The notes: generated by a model from the letters alone, not told the origin. 64,000 nt of DNA from an uncultured Pelagibacteraceae bacterium (GCA_902627645.1 CACOJX010000004.1:1-64000); one strand, 5' to 3'; shown: positions 52,785 to 61,946, counted from the stretch's first letter. Program-made: numbers and translations.

Positions 52785-53474
52785 ATGAAAAAATATATAC
52801 TAATTTTATCTACTTTCTTTGGGCTAATAGTTGCACCAACAGTTTCAAATGCTTTTACAGTTGGAATATCGTTGTCAGACAACTCACTTGATACAGCCGG
52901 TAAAGAGGACGTAGATAGCAATGGCACAATTGATGCCACAAAAAATGTTACGGACGATTTTAAAATTGGATCGATATTTATAGAAAACACTGCTGTAGCT
53001 GCAAATGGAAGATTTGGAGTTACATTAGGTCTTGACCTAATTCCTTTTGATGCTGACATCGATAAAAGATCGATCTCACAGGAAGCATCTGGTGCAGCAG
53101 CTGGTGGAAAATCACCACAATCTTCAGGTACTAACTCAGTTGAAGGTACAGTTGAAAAACATATGACATTATACGTACAGCCAGGAGTAATGGTTGGAGG
53201 TTCAATGGTTTATGTAACAGGTGGTATTGTTAGAGCTGACATAAATGGTAGATCTACATCACTATCTCATACTGATATTAACGAAACAAAAGATTTAGAT
53301 GGTACAAAAATCGGAGTTGGTATTAAGAGAGAATTAGATAATGGTTTTGTAGTAAAATTAGATTACGCTGAAACGTCTTATGATACTGTTACTTTTACAA
53401 CAAGTAATAATACGAAGGCTACAGCTGACTTAGATAATACTGCTATAGCATTATCAATAGGAAGATCATTTTAG
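52785..53474 (+). CDS. Small outer-membrane beta-barrel protein
   Basis: A 229-residue secreted protein. It has a clear signal peptide with cleavage after 'VSNA' (~residue 23), then alternating polar/hydrophobic strands: 'RFGVTLGLDLIPFD', 'MTLYVQPGVMVGGSMVYVTGGIV', 'TKIGVGIKRELDNGFVVKLDYAETSYD' (in parts). It ends in an aromatic residue (…R-S-F), the usual BAM assembly signal. The strand count suggests an 8-stranded OmpW/OmpX-like barrel. Ribosome site AGGGA at 52776-52780. Terminated by its own hairpin. The role (pore, adhesin or structural) is not determined. Confidence 0.8.
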   Translation: MKKYILILSTFFGLIVAPTVSNAFTVGISLSDNSLDTAGKEDVDSNGTIDATKNVTDDFKIGSIFIENTAVAANGRFGVTLGLDLIPFDADIDKRSISQEASGAAAGGKSPQSSGTNSVEGTVEKHMTLYVQPGVMVGGSMVYVTGGIVRADINGRSTSLSHTDINETKDLDGTKIGVGIKRELDNGFVVKLDYAETSYDTVTFTTSNNTKATADLDNTAIALSIGRSF

Positions 53475-53502
53475 TTATAAATTATATTTAATTAATAAAT
53501 TT

Positions 53503-53536
53503 AAAAACCCCTAATGAAAATTAGGGGTTTTTTTTT
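53503..53536 (+). terminator. Rho-independent terminator after the barrel gene
   Basis: AAAAACCCCTAA (53503-53514) pairs with TTAGGGGTTTTT (53521-53532) around a 6-base loop, with continuing T run. Both sides have A/T tracts, so it could act in both directions. Confidence 0.92.
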
Positions 53537-53560
53537 GTCTTAATCTTATATAATCTATTA

Positions 53561-54328
53561 ATGAAACTAGGATTTATTGGTACAGGTAAAATAGCATCAT
53601 CAGTCATTATTGGAATATGTAATTCTAAAATAAGATACGAACAAATTATAATATCCCGTAGGAATAAAAAAATATCAAAAAAGTTAAATAAAAGATTTAA
53701 AAAAATTCTAATCGCAAAGAATAATCAAGAAATAATTAATAAATCTAATTGGGTTTTCTTATCAGTCACACCAAAAGTAGGAGAGAAAATAATTAAAGAT
53801 TTAAAATTTAAAGCTAATCAAACAATTATAAGCTTTATTTCCACAATCAATTTAAGACAATTAAAAAAAATGATTAAAGTAAAATCAAAAATTGTGAGAG
53901 CAATACCCCTTCCCCCTATATCTTTAAAAAAAGGGCCAGTACCTATTTGCCCACCAAATAAAAAAGTAAAAAAGTTTTTCGATCAAATCGGGTCTACAAT
54001 CGAAATTAGAAATGAAAAATTATCAATTAATTTTTGGGCAATATCAGGAATGATGGCTTCATATTATGAAATATTAAAAGTAATAAGTAATTGGTTAGTA
54101 AAAAAAGGTATTAAAAGATTAGATGCACAAAAATATATTACCTCATTATTTTTAGCTTTATCTGAAGATGCGGTAGTCAATTCAAAAAAAGAATTAAAAT
54201 TTTTAGTAAAAGATTCTCAAACACCCAAAGGTTTAAATGAACAAGGTTTAAATGAGATGAGTAATAAGAATGTTTATAAATCTCTAATAAATACTTTAAA
54301 TAGTATTCATAAAAGACTTAACAAATAA
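53561..54328 (+). CDS. proC: Pyrroline-5-carboxylate reductase ProC
   Basis: NADPH enzyme forming proline. The Rossmann start 'LGFIGTGKIASSVIIG' and 'VRAIPLPPISLKKGPVPICPP' (in parts) align with the ProC 'MPN' region. The C-terminal dimer domain has 'WAISGMMASYYEI' and 'DSQTPKGLNEQGLNEM' ('TPGGTT' region altered). At 255 residues it is a little short and diverged, with many Lys/Ile substitutions. Other members of the NADP oxidoreductase coenzyme F420-type fold are possible but less likely. Confidence 0.82.
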   Translation: MKLGFIGTGKIASSVIIGICNSKIRYEQIIISRRNKKISKKLNKRFKKILIAKNNQEIINKSNWVFLSVTPKVGEKIIKDLKFKANQTIISFISTINLRQLKKMIKVKSKIVRAIPLPPISLKKGPVPICPPNKKVKKFFDQIGSTIEIRNEKLSINFWAISGMMASYYEILKVISNWLVKKGIKRLDAQKYITSLFLALSEDAVVNSKKELKFLVKDSQTPKGLNEQGLNEMSNKNVYKSLINTLNSIHKRLNK

Positions 54329-54331
54329 TTA

Positions 54332-55117
54332 ATGTCTGAAAATATTTTAGAAATTAATAATTTATCAAAATATTTTGGAGGACTAGCTGCAGTATCAGAT
54401 TGTTCTCTTAAAGTTAAAAAAGGAACTATCACAGGTATTATTGGACCCAATGGATCTGGTAAAACCACCTTATTTAATCTTATTGCAGGAAATTTAAAAT
54501 CTTCTGCTGGAAGTGTTATGTTTAATAATGAAAATATTACTGATGTTCCATCCTATGAATTATTTTCAAAAGGATTACTTAGAACTTTTCAAATAGCCCA
54601 TGAATTTACAAATTTATCAGTATTAGAAAACTTAATGATGGTTCCAGGAAATCAATCTGGAGAAAAATTAATGAATGCTTTATTAAAACCCTCATTGGTT
54701 GCAAAAGAAGAAAATCAAATTAAAGAAAAAGCTATGGAAGTTGTAGATTTTCTTAATTTAAGCCACTTAAAAAATGAACTTGCAGGAAATTTATCAGGAG
54801 GCCAGAAAAAATTATTGGAACTTGGTAGAACGATGATGGTAGATGCTAAATTAGTTTTATTGGATGAAGTAGGTGCTGGTGTAAATAGAACCTTACTAAA
54901 AGATCTAGGAACAGCTATTGAAAAACTCAATAAAGAAAAAGGTTATACTTTTTGCATGATTGAACATGATATGGATTTTATTGGAAGACTATGTGATCCA
55001 GTAATTGTTATGGCTGAGGGATCAGTTCTTTTTGAAGGTTCTGTTGAAGATGCAAAGAAAGATGAAAAAGTAATTGAAAGTTATTTGGGTAGAGGCTCAA
55101 AATTAAAAGATAATTAA
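54332..55117 (+). CDS. livG: Branched-chain amino acid-type ABC transporter ATPase (LivG-like)
   Basis: A 261-residue ABC ATPase of the HAAT family. Walker A 'GPNGSGKTT' (residues ~38-46), signature 'LSGGQKKLLELGR' starting at 154. The Walker B region reads 'LVLLDEVGAGVN', with Val180 where most ABC ATPases have Pro after Asp-Glu. 'FCMIEHDMDFIGRLCDPVIVMAEG' (in parts) is typical of LivG. First of livG-livF-livH-livM, 2 bases before livF. Confidence 0.9.
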   Translation: MSENILEINNLSKYFGGLAAVSDCSLKVKKGTITGIIGPNGSGKTTLFNLIAGNLKSSAGSVMFNNENITDVPSYELFSKGLLRTFQIAHEFTNLSVLENLMMVPGNQSGEKLMNALLKPSLVAKEENQIKEKAMEVVDFLNLSHLKNELAGNLSGGQKKLLELGRTMMVDAKLVLLDEVGAGVNRTLLKDLGTAIEKLNKEKGYTFCMIEHDMDFIGRLCDPVIVMAEGSVLFEGSVEDAKKDEKVIESYLGRGSKLKDN

Positions 55118-55119
55118 TT

Positions 55120-55827
55120 ATGGCATTTTTTGAGGGTAATAACATGACAGGTGGATATGGAAATGGTCCAGATATAATTAATTCATGTTCTGTCAATGTT
55201 GAAAAAGGAGAAATAGTCTCAATCCTTGGACCTAATGGAGCTGGAAAGTCTACAGCAATGAAGGCAATGCTAGGTTTACTAAATCTTAAATCAGGATCTG
55301 TAATAATTAATGGAAAAGATATTTCAAATCTTTCTCCTCAAGATCGAGTGAAAGAAGGAATTTCGTTTGTGCCTCAAACTAAAAATGTTTTTGCAGGTAT
55401 GACTGTTGAAGAAAATTTAGAAATGGGAGCTTTTTTAATTAATAGTGACTACAAAACAGTCATAGATGAAATTTATGATTTATTTCCAATTCTTAATGAA
55501 AAAAGAAATCAGTTAGTTGGAGAGTTATCTGGAGGACAAAGACAGCAGGTTGCTCTTGGTAGAGCATTAATGATTAAACCCTCGGTTCTAATGTTGGATG
55601 AACCAACTGCAGGTGTTTCACCAATAGTGATGGATGAATTATTTGATCATATAGTAAAAGTTAAAAGAACTAATGTTGCAATCTTGATGGTTGAACAAAA
55701 TGCAAAACAGGCATTAAGTATTTCTGACAGAGGTTATGTCTTAGTTACAGGTGAAAATCGTTACTCTGGAACTGGAAATGAATTGTTAAATGATCCAAGA
55801 GTAAGAAGCTCTTTTTTAGGTGGTTAG
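55120..55827 (+). CDS. livF: Branched-chain amino acid-type ABC transporter ATPase (LivF-like)
   Basis: A 235-residue second ATPase of the HAAT pair. Walker A 'GPNGAGKSTAMKAMLGL', signature 'LSGGQRQQVALGRALM', and canonical Walker B 'VLMLDEPTAGVSP'. 'MVEQNAKQALSISDRGYVLVTG' (in parts) is diagnostic of LivF. Ends inside the livH start region. Confidence 0.93.
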   Translation: MAFFEGNNMTGGYGNGPDIINSCSVNVEKGEIVSILGPNGAGKSTAMKAMLGLLNLKSGSVIINGKDISNLSPQDRVKEGISFVPQTKNVFAGMTVEENLEMGAFLINSDYKTVIDEIYDLFPILNEKRNQLVGELSGGQRQQVALGRALMIKPSVLMLDEPTAGVSPIVMDELFDHIVKVKRTNVAILMVEQNAKQALSISDRGYVLVTGENRYSGTGNELLNDPRVRSSFLGG

Positions 55828-55828
55828 T

Positions 55829-56839
55829 ATGGATTTCTTAAATGCAATTATTCTTTTATTAAATTATATTTTTGTTCCAGCTCTTGCATACGGATCTCAA
55901 TTAGCTTTAGGTGCAATTTTTGTAACTTTGATTTATGGGATTTTAAGATTTGCTAACTTTGCAACAGGAGACATGATGTCTTTTGGAACCATGTTTACAA
56001 TTTTGTTTACTTGGTATTTTCAATCAGTTGGTATTGGTCTTGGAGTATTACCTACTGCTCTTTTAGCTATTCCGTTTGCAGTAATTTTTATGGTAGGTTA
56101 CATGCTTTTGATAGATAAATTTGTTTTTAAATATTACAGGATAAATAAAAGTCCTCCAGTTCAATTAGCTATGGTTAGTATTGGCGTGATGTTTGTAACT
56201 CAAGCAGTAGTTAGAATAATAATAGGACCTTCTGATAGAAGATTTTTTGATGGCGAAAAGTTTTTAATTAGAGCTGGGGAATTTAAAGATATGACTGGTT
56301 TGAGCGAAGGGTTAGCTATAAAATCAACTCAAGTTATTACAATTTTAGTTACAGTAATTCTTGTTTCTACTCTTTTTTGGTTTTTAAACAAAACTAAAAC
56401 TGGAAAAAGTATGCGAGCTTATTCTGATAATGAGGATTTGGCATTACTTTCTGGGATTGATCCAAAAAAAATAGTGATGATAACCTGGATTATAGCTGGA
56501 ATTTTAGCAACAATTGGAGGTGCGCTTTACGGTTTAGATAAAAGTTTCAAACCATTCACATATTTTAATAATATGCTTCCAATATTTGCTGCTGCTATCG
56601 TTGGCGGAATCGGAAATCCTTTTGGTGCTTTTTTGGGAGGCTATGTAATAGCTTTTTCAGAAATACTTCTAACTTATGCTTATAAGAAATTTTTTATGTA
56701 TGTTTTGCCAGAAAGCATGGAACCAGATGGCTTAGTTCAATTACTTTCAACTGATTATAAATTTGCAGTATCATTTTCTATATTGGTAATTGTATTGCTA
56801 TATCGTCCTTCTGGAATATTTAAAGGGAAGGTTCTGTGA
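55829..56839 (+). CDS. livH: Branched-chain amino acid-type ABC permease (LivH-like)
   Basis: About eight to nine membrane helices. The family sequence 'GAIFVTLIYGILRFANFATGDMM' (in parts) and 'AIVGGIGNPFGAFLGGYVIAFSE' (in parts) identify LivH. I use ATG 55829 (337 residues) rather than the in-frame GTG at 55820. An insertion between the middle helices ('RRFFDGEKFLIRAGEFKDMTGL') makes it longer than usual. It overlaps livM by 4 bases. Confidence 0.92.
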   Translation: MDFLNAIILLLNYIFVPALAYGSQLALGAIFVTLIYGILRFANFATGDMMSFGTMFTILFTWYFQSVGIGLGVLPTALLAIPFAVIFMVGYMLLIDKFVFKYYRINKSPPVQLAMVSIGVMFVTQAVVRIIIGPSDRRFFDGEKFLIRAGEFKDMTGLSEGLAIKSTQVITILVTVILVSTLFWFLNKTKTGKSMRAYSDNEDLALLSGIDPKKIVMITWIIAGILATIGGALYGLDKSFKPFTYFNNMLPIFAAAIVGGIGNPFGAFLGGYVIAFSEILLTYAYKKFFMYVLPESMEPDGLVQLLSTDYKFAVSFSILVIVLLYRPSGIFKGKVL

Positions 56840-58206
56840 GAAAAAATTTAAACGTAATTGCTGCTTACAGTATAATGATGGGACTAATAATCCTTGTAGG
56901 AATATTTCAATCTTGGAATATTGCTCTATCAATATTTAATCTTTGCTTAATCTCAGCGGTCATGACAATGGGTGCAAATATTCAATGGGGTTATGCTGGT
57001 CTTATTAACTTTGGAATAATGGGTTACACGGCATTGGGTGGTTTAGCGGCAGTTTTAATTTCCGTTAATCCAGTTCAAGAAGCTTGGAGTGCAGGTGGTT
57101 TGAATATTTTATTTAGTCTATTCCTTATTATAGGAATGGTATTAGCAGTTAGATATGTTTTGAAGAAATACGAAAAATCGAAAACAAGAACTTATATTAT
57201 TGCTACAATTATCATTTTAGGAATAATCTTAATAAGATTTGTCTCTGAGCCCGGAATAGAAGCAATCGAAGAAGTAGATCCTGCAAAAACTGGTTTCTTA
57301 GGAGGCTTTGGTTTACCAATTATTTTTTCTTGGATAGTAGGTGCTTTATTCGCTGGCGGATTAGCATTTGTAATAGGTAAAGTAGCCTTAGGTTTAAGAG
57401 CTGATTACTTAGCGATAGCTACACTGCTGATATCAGAAATTGTCATTGCAATTATAAAACATGAAGATTGGCTGACAAGAGGAGTTAAAAATGTAATCGG
57501 ATTAAAACGTCCTGCACCTTATGAAGTAAATTTACAACAAACAGATTGGTTCATTAATTTAGTAGAAAAATTTAATTCAAGTAAATTGAATTTAATTTCA
57601 GACTTTGCTGAAAGGCAAGCTGCTCTAAACCAATTTGTAATTGAAGGATCTTCAATTTTTGTAAAACTTTGTTATTCAGGTTTATTTTTAGTTGTTGTAA
57701 TCATTCTTTTAATTTTAACCCAAAAAGCTCTTTATTCACCATGGGGAAGAATGATGAGGGCAATTAGAGATAACGAAGAAGCTGCGAATGCTATGGGAAA
57801 AAATGTAGTCAAACAGCACCTATTAATTTTTGTTTTAGGTTCAGCAATAGTAGGTATAGCAGGCGCGATGTTAGTAACTCAAGATGGGTTATTTACACCT
57901 GGAAGTTATAGACCAATGAGATATACTTTTTTGATTTGGGTAATGGTTATTGTTGGTGGAAGTGGAAATAATTTTGGTGCAATTCTTGGTGGATTTGTAG
58001 TTTGGTTTTTATGGATCGAGTCTGCACCAATTGGATTATATTTAGTTAATTTAACTACATCAGGTTTAGATGATACTCATTTCTTGAAAGTTCATTTAAT
58101 TGAAAGTGTTCCTTATTTTAGATTTTTAATGATGGGCGCAGGTTTATTATTAATTATGAGATACAGACCAAAAGGTATACTTCCTGAAAAAATAGAAATA
58201 AAATAA
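56836..58206 (+). CDS. livM: Branched-chain amino acid-type ABC permease (LivM-like)
   Basis: GTG start overlapping the livH stop (GTGA). 456 residues. LivM core motifs are 'GYAGLINFGIMGYTALGGLAA', 'LGLRADYLAIATLLISEI' and 'GRMMRAIRDNEEAANAMGKNVVKQ' (in parts). The protein is longer than typical LivM (about 320-420) because of two added segments, ~95-160 (with extra hydrophobic helix) and ~230-275 (charged, periplasm- or cytoplasm-facing). Together with livH it forms the channel. Confidence 0.9.
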   Translation: MRKNLNVIAAYSIMMGLIILVGIFQSWNIALSIFNLCLISAVMTMGANIQWGYAGLINFGIMGYTALGGLAAVLISVNPVQEAWSAGGLNILFSLFLIIGMVLAVRYVLKKYEKSKTRTYIIATIIILGIILIRFVSEPGIEAIEEVDPAKTGFLGGFGLPIIFSWIVGALFAGGLAFVIGKVALGLRADYLAIATLLISEIVIAIIKHEDWLTRGVKNVIGLKRPAPYEVNLQQTDWFINLVEKFNSSKLNLISDFAERQAALNQFVIEGSSIFVKLCYSGLFLVVVIILLILTQKALYSPWGRMMRAIRDNEEAANAMGKNVVKQHLLIFVLGSAIVGIAGAMLVTQDGLFTPGSYRPMRYTFLIWVMVIVGGSGNNFGAILGGFVVWFLWIESAPIGLYLVNLTTSGLDDTHFLKVHLIESVPYFRFLMMGAGLLLIMRYRPKGILPEKIEIK

Positions 58207-58212
58207 AAAAAT

Positions 58213-58284
58213 ATGAAATATATTATTACAGGCGCTGCAATAGCTTGGGCTTTATATATGGCAGATAAGTATTTATTTTTTTAA
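58213..58284 (+). CDS. Possible 23-residue membrane peptide
   Basis: ATG at 58213 opens a 23-codon frame encoding a single hydrophobic helix (M-K-Y-I-I-T-G-A-A-I-A-W-A-L-Y-M-A-D-K…), stopping at the edge of the terminator. It begins 6 bases after livM. There is no clear ribosome site apart from A-rich sequence, so reality depends on coupling to livM. The peptide has the look of a transporter-associated micro-protein, but no family is recognised. Confidence 0.4.
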   Translation: MKYIITGAAIAWALYMADKYLFF

Positions 58285-58318
58285 AAAAAACCCCCAACAT
58301 CAAAGATGTTAGGGGTTT
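58282..58318 (-). terminator. Terminator of livK (possibly bidirectional)
   Basis: On the minus strand AAACCCC-type arms (58312-58318 with 58288-58294) and AACATC/GATGTT close a long stem with a 3-base loop, followed by a run of eight or more T (58290-58282). The convergent livM side has a poorer T-tract, so livK is the main user. Confidence 0.88.
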
Positions 58319-58338
58319 AATTCTTTAAAGATTAAAAA

Positions 58339-59529
58339 TTATCTTTGTTTTTTAGTTTTGAATTTTCCGCCTTTAACTTCCTGTTCTAAGAAAGAACCTT
58401 CAGCTTCACCGACGCTAGTAAAAGTAACTCCAGTTGCACCTTCGTAGTCAACTTTCTTACCTTTTGCTAATAAATCTAAACCTTTTTTAAGCTCACCTGG
58501 ATAAATTTTTGTTCCAGGACCGTTAGCAACATCCATTACATTTTTTGCAATTGATCCTCTATCAGCTGAATTACCTGCTTGCATTGCTAAAACAATTAAT
58601 GCTGCAGCATCATAAGACTCACCTGTATAAGGACCTGAACTATCAATACCAGCAGCTTTTGCTACACCAGCAAAAACACCAGCACCTTTTCCAGTTGAAC
58701 CAGGCATTGAACCAAAAGATTTTCTTAGATCTTTTCCAAATGCATCAACCAATGATTGACCGATCATACCATCAGATAAAATAAATTTATCAAATGCACC
58801 AGAGTCTAAAGATGCTTGGATAATGCCTTTTCCACCTTGGTCTAAGTAACCAATAACAGCTACTGCATCACCACCTGCTGAGGCAAGTGTCGCTACTTCA
58901 GAAGAATAGTCTGCTTTTCCATCTTCGTGAGCGTTAACAGTTGTTACCTTAATACCATGAGCCTCAACAGCTGCTTTGTAAACATCTGCTAAACCTTTTC
59001 CATAGTCATTATTAGTATATGTTATTGCAACACTTTTAACTTTTCTGTCTTTAGTAATATCAGCTAAAATTTGACCACCTCTTGCATCTGATGGGGCAGT
59101 TCTAAAAAAATACCCTTTGTCATCAAGAGTTGTTAAACCCGGTGATGTTGCCGATGGTGATATCATAACCACACCATTTGGCACAGCAACATTTGAAGCT
59201 ATTGCTCCAGTTACACCTGAACAGTCTGCACCCATAATAGCCGCAACTCCTTGTGCAATCACTCCTTCTGCAGCTGCAGTTGCCGCTGCTGAGTCTACGC
59301 ATGTTGAGTCTGCTCTAATTACTTCAATATTTTTTCCACCTAATAGCGAGCCAGAGTCCGATGCTTCTTTGAAAGCAAGCTCAGCTGAAGCAGCCATAGC
59401 AGGTGTTAGAGATTCAATAGGACCAGTAAATCCTAAAATAATTCCCATTTTTATTCCATGTCCATCCGCAGATACGTTTGATGTAAAAGAAAACACAAAC
59501 ATAAATGCAGCAATAAATAGTTTTTTCAT
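58339..59529 (-). CDS. livK: Branched-chain amino acid-type ABC substrate-binding protein (LivK-like)
   Basis: A 396-residue periplasmic type I binding protein. The signal peptide ends near 'SNVSADG' (~22), followed by 'IKMGIILGFTGPIESLTPAMAASAELA' (in parts), 'VAAIMGADCSGVTGAI', 'SPSATSPGLT' and 'TYTNNDYGKGLA' typical of this family. Its own ribosome site (AAAGGA) and strong terminator suggest high, separate expression. It is convergent with the livGFHM genes. Ligands may be branched-chain or other amino acids, amides or related compounds. Confidence 0.92.
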   Translation of the reverse strand: MKKLFIAAFMFVFSFTSNVSADGHGIKMGIILGFTGPIESLTPAMAASAELAFKEASDSGSLLGGKNIEVIRADSTCVDSAAATAAAEGVIAQGVAAIMGADCSGVTGAIASNVAVPNGVVMISPSATSPGLTTLDDKGYFFRTAPSDARGGQILADITKDRKVKSVAITYTNNDYGKGLADVYKAAVEAHGIKVTTVNAHEDGKADYSSEVATLASAGGDAVAVIGYLDQGGKGIIQASLDSGAFDKFILSDGMIGQSLVDAFGKDLRKSFGSMPGSTGKGAGVFAGVAKAAGIDSSGPYTGESYDAAALIVLAMQAGNSADRGSIAKNVMDVANGPGTKIYPGELKKGLDLLAKGKKVDYEGATGVTFTSVGEAEGSFLEQEVKGGKFKTKKQR

Positions 59530-59603
59530 TATTTTCCTTTGTTTGTTAACAATTTATAAAAGACTGATTTAATTATGATTAATTAAATTTTTCAATGGGT
59601 AAA

Positions 59604-60461
59604 TTATCTTATTTTATGAAGTAAATAGACTGAACCTATAACAATAATTCCGCCCAATACGAACAAAACAGTTGGTACTTCACCAAATATTAAAAAACTC
59701 AAAGCTATCCCAAATATAGGGAATAGAGAGTAAGAAGGGAAAATTTGTCCCACAGTATAAAATTTATATAAATAAAACATCAATAAATGTGCACCCAGAG
59801 AAACAACGATTGCCTGGTAAAATATTAGGATCCAAGAATTACGACTAATAGATTCAATGGTTGAGATAGTATTCCCCTCTATAAAAAAAGAGAGAATTAA
59901 TAAAATTATAAAACCAAATAAACCAGTAAATGCATTAGTTAAACTAATATCCAGGTCTCTTAACTGTCTAGAAAAAACTTGAGAAAAAGCAAAAGCTAAT
60001 GCCATTAAACTTGCAAAGAATAATCCTAAAAAATTATCAACTAACTTTGGATCAAAAAATATTATCAACACACCGATAAAAGCAGAAAAAATAAAAAACC
60101 ACTTTTTTGGACTTATGTTCTCATTTAACATAAATGCACTGGCAAGTATCCCAAACGGTATTGCTAGTTGAGACCCTACGATTACAGGTGAAATAATAGT
60201 TGAGTAGTATAGAGCGAGCGTCATAAATACATAAACCATAACACCCATTGAGATTGAAAAAGCTATCAATGAAGGGATATATTTCTTTTCTGGTATTTTA
60301 AATCTCCAAAAAGGAATTAATATCGCCAATACCAATCCCATTCTAAGTGATGACATGAGAATTGGAGGAACGGAGTCATTTAAAACTAATTTGGTAAAAG
60401 GAAATGCACTTCCATGAGCCATTGCAATAAAAAGTAAGATTAATATGTGTTTTAAAGGCAA
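59604..60461 (-). CDS. EamA/DMT-family transporter
   Basis: A 285-residue protein with ten membrane helices in two EamA repeats ('MAHGSAFPFTKLVL' near the start; 'SRQLRDLDISLTNAFTGLFG' starts the second half). The start is TTG at 60461, 3 bases after the aldehyde dehydrogenase stop; the next ATG would cut into the first helix. Last gene of the minus-strand operon that begins beyond 64000, so it may move the substrate or product of that pathway. Confidence 0.82.
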   Translation of the reverse strand: MPLKHILILLFIAMAHGSAFPFTKLVLNDSVPPILMSSLRMGLVLAILIPFWRFKIPEKKYIPSLIAFSISMGVMVYVFMTLALYYSTIISPVIVGSQLAIPFGILASAFMLNENISPKKWFFIFSAFIGVLIIFFDPKLVDNFLGLFFASLMALAFAFSQVFSRQLRDLDISLTNAFTGLFGFIILLILSFFIEGNTISTIESISRNSWILIFYQAIVVSLGAHLLMFYLYKFYTVGQIFPSYSLFPIFGIALSFLIFGEVPTVLFVLGGIIVIGSVYLLHKIR

Positions 60462-60464
60462 GTT

Positions 60465-61946
60465 CTAACCCATAGTGAATGGATCAGTCATCGGTTTGTC
60501 TGATGAATTATACCATGTGGTCTTTATTCTTGTATATTCTTTTATAGACTCAATACCTGCTTCTTTACCATAACCACTATCTTTAATACCACCAAAAGGA
60601 GCCATTGGAGAGATTAATCGGTAAGTATTTATGAAAACTATACCAGCACGTATTGCTTTAGATACTCTTAAGCCACGTGCAAAGTTAGAGGTATAAACTC
60701 CAGAAGAAAGTCCATACTTATTATCATTCATTTTATTTATTACATCATCTTCTTTATCAAATTTCATAACTGATAATATTGGACCAAATAATTCATTTTC
60801 TGCAACAGGAAGGTTATGATTTTTACATTCTATAATTGTTGCTGGAAAATAGTAACCTTTGTTTGAAACAGACGATCTTTTTCCACCACATCTAATCTTT
60901 CCACCTTGCTGAATTGTTGCTTTAATATTTTTTTCTATGTTTTCTAATTGTTTAAAACTATTTAAAGGCCCCATTTGGGTATCTTTTTCCATTGGGCCAC
61001 CTAATTTTATTTTTTTAGCTTTAGAAATTAATTTTTTTAAAAATTCGTCATAAATATTAGATTGTAAATAAAGTCTAGAACCTGCAATACAACTTTGACC
61101 ACTTGCTCCAAAAATTCCTGCAGTTATACCGTTCAAAGCATTTTCTTGATCAGCATCATCAAAAACCACAACTGGACTTTTGCCACCAAGTTCTAAGCTT
61201 ACTTGAGATAAATTTTCTGCAGAGTTTTTGACAATATGTTTTGCAGTTTCTGGCCCACCAGTGAATGCTATCCTCTCTACAAGGTTGTGCGTAGTCAAAG
61301 CTTTTCCACAAGGCTCACCTAAACCAGTAATGATATTGATAACTCCTTTTGGTAATCCAGCTTTATCTATTAATTTTGCAAACTCTAAAAGAGTTACAGG
61401 TGCAAGTTCAGATGCTTTAATTACAACTGTATTTCCCATAGCAAGAGCTGGAGCAAGTTTGACGGCTGTTAATAGCATTTGAGAATTCCAAGGAATAATT
61501 GCAGCTACAACACCTATAGGAATTCTTGTTGTTGTAACTTGCATATCTGGTTTATCTATTGGGACAACAGTTCCTTCTACTTTGTCAGCTAACCCTGCAA
61601 AGTAATCATAATATTCTGCAATATAATTAGCTTGGGTTCTCGTTTCTCTATAAAGCTTGCCAGTATCAATAGTTTCTATTTTTCCAAGATGTTCTGCATT
61701 AGCCCTTAGTTGATCGGCAATTAATCGTAAATACTTAGCTCTTTCTCTTGGATGCAATGTAGACCAGTTATTTTCAAAAGCTTTTTGAGCTGATTGAACA
61801 GCTTTGTCTACATCCTTTTCATTTGCCTCAGGAACAGTTGCCCAAACTTCATTATTTTCAGGATTTAATGTTTCAATTTTTTTTCCAGAGGATGAAACCA
61901 CCCATTCACCATTAATGTACATTTTAAAATTTTGAATTTTTGACAT
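60465..61946 (-). CDS. NAD(P)-dependent aldehyde dehydrogenase
   Basis: A 493-residue ALDH. Catalytic Glu252 in 'LELGGKSP', nucleophile Cys286 in 'GQSCIAGS', 'IPWNSQ' and 'VFINTYRLISPMAPFGGIKDSGYGKEAG' (in parts) typical of betaine-/hydroxymuconic-type aldehyde dehydrogenases. Its exact substrate is not evident. It abuts the alpha/beta hydrolase gene (no gap) in a likely catabolic operon. Confidence 0.92.
   Translation of the reverse strand: MSKIQNFKMYINGEWVVSSSGKKIETLNPENNEVWATVPEANEKDVDKAVQSAQKAFENNWSTLHPRERAKYLRLIADQLRANAEHLGKIETIDTGKLYRETRTQANYIAEYYDYFAGLADKVEGTVVPIDKPDMQVTTTRIPIGVVAAIIPWNSQMLLTAVKLAPALAMGNTVVIKASELAPVTLLEFAKLIDKAGLPKGVINIITGLGEPCGKALTTHNLVERIAFTGGPETAKHIVKNSAENLSQVSLELGGKSPVVVFDDADQENALNGITAGIFGASGQSCIAGSRLYLQSNIYDEFLKKLISKAKKIKLGGPMEKDTQMGPLNSFKQLENIEKNIKATIQQGGKIRCGGKRSSVSNKGYYFPATIIECKNHNLPVAENELFGPILSVMKFDKEDDVINKMNDNKYGLSSGVYTSNFARGLRVSKAIRAGIVFINTYRLISPMAPFGGIKDSGYGKEAGIESIKEYTRIKTTWYNSSDKPMTDPFTMG

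Noticed and set aside
58545-58784. Plus-strand frame rich in Leu/Gln/His opposite livK
   Set aside because: The low-complexity look comes from reading the reverse of Ala/Gly/Lys-rich livK codons. No start signals and livK is certain.
59117-59572. 151-codon plus-strand frame opposite the livK 5' half
   Set aside because: Mirror of the livK signal peptide and ligand-binding domain; no independent evidence.
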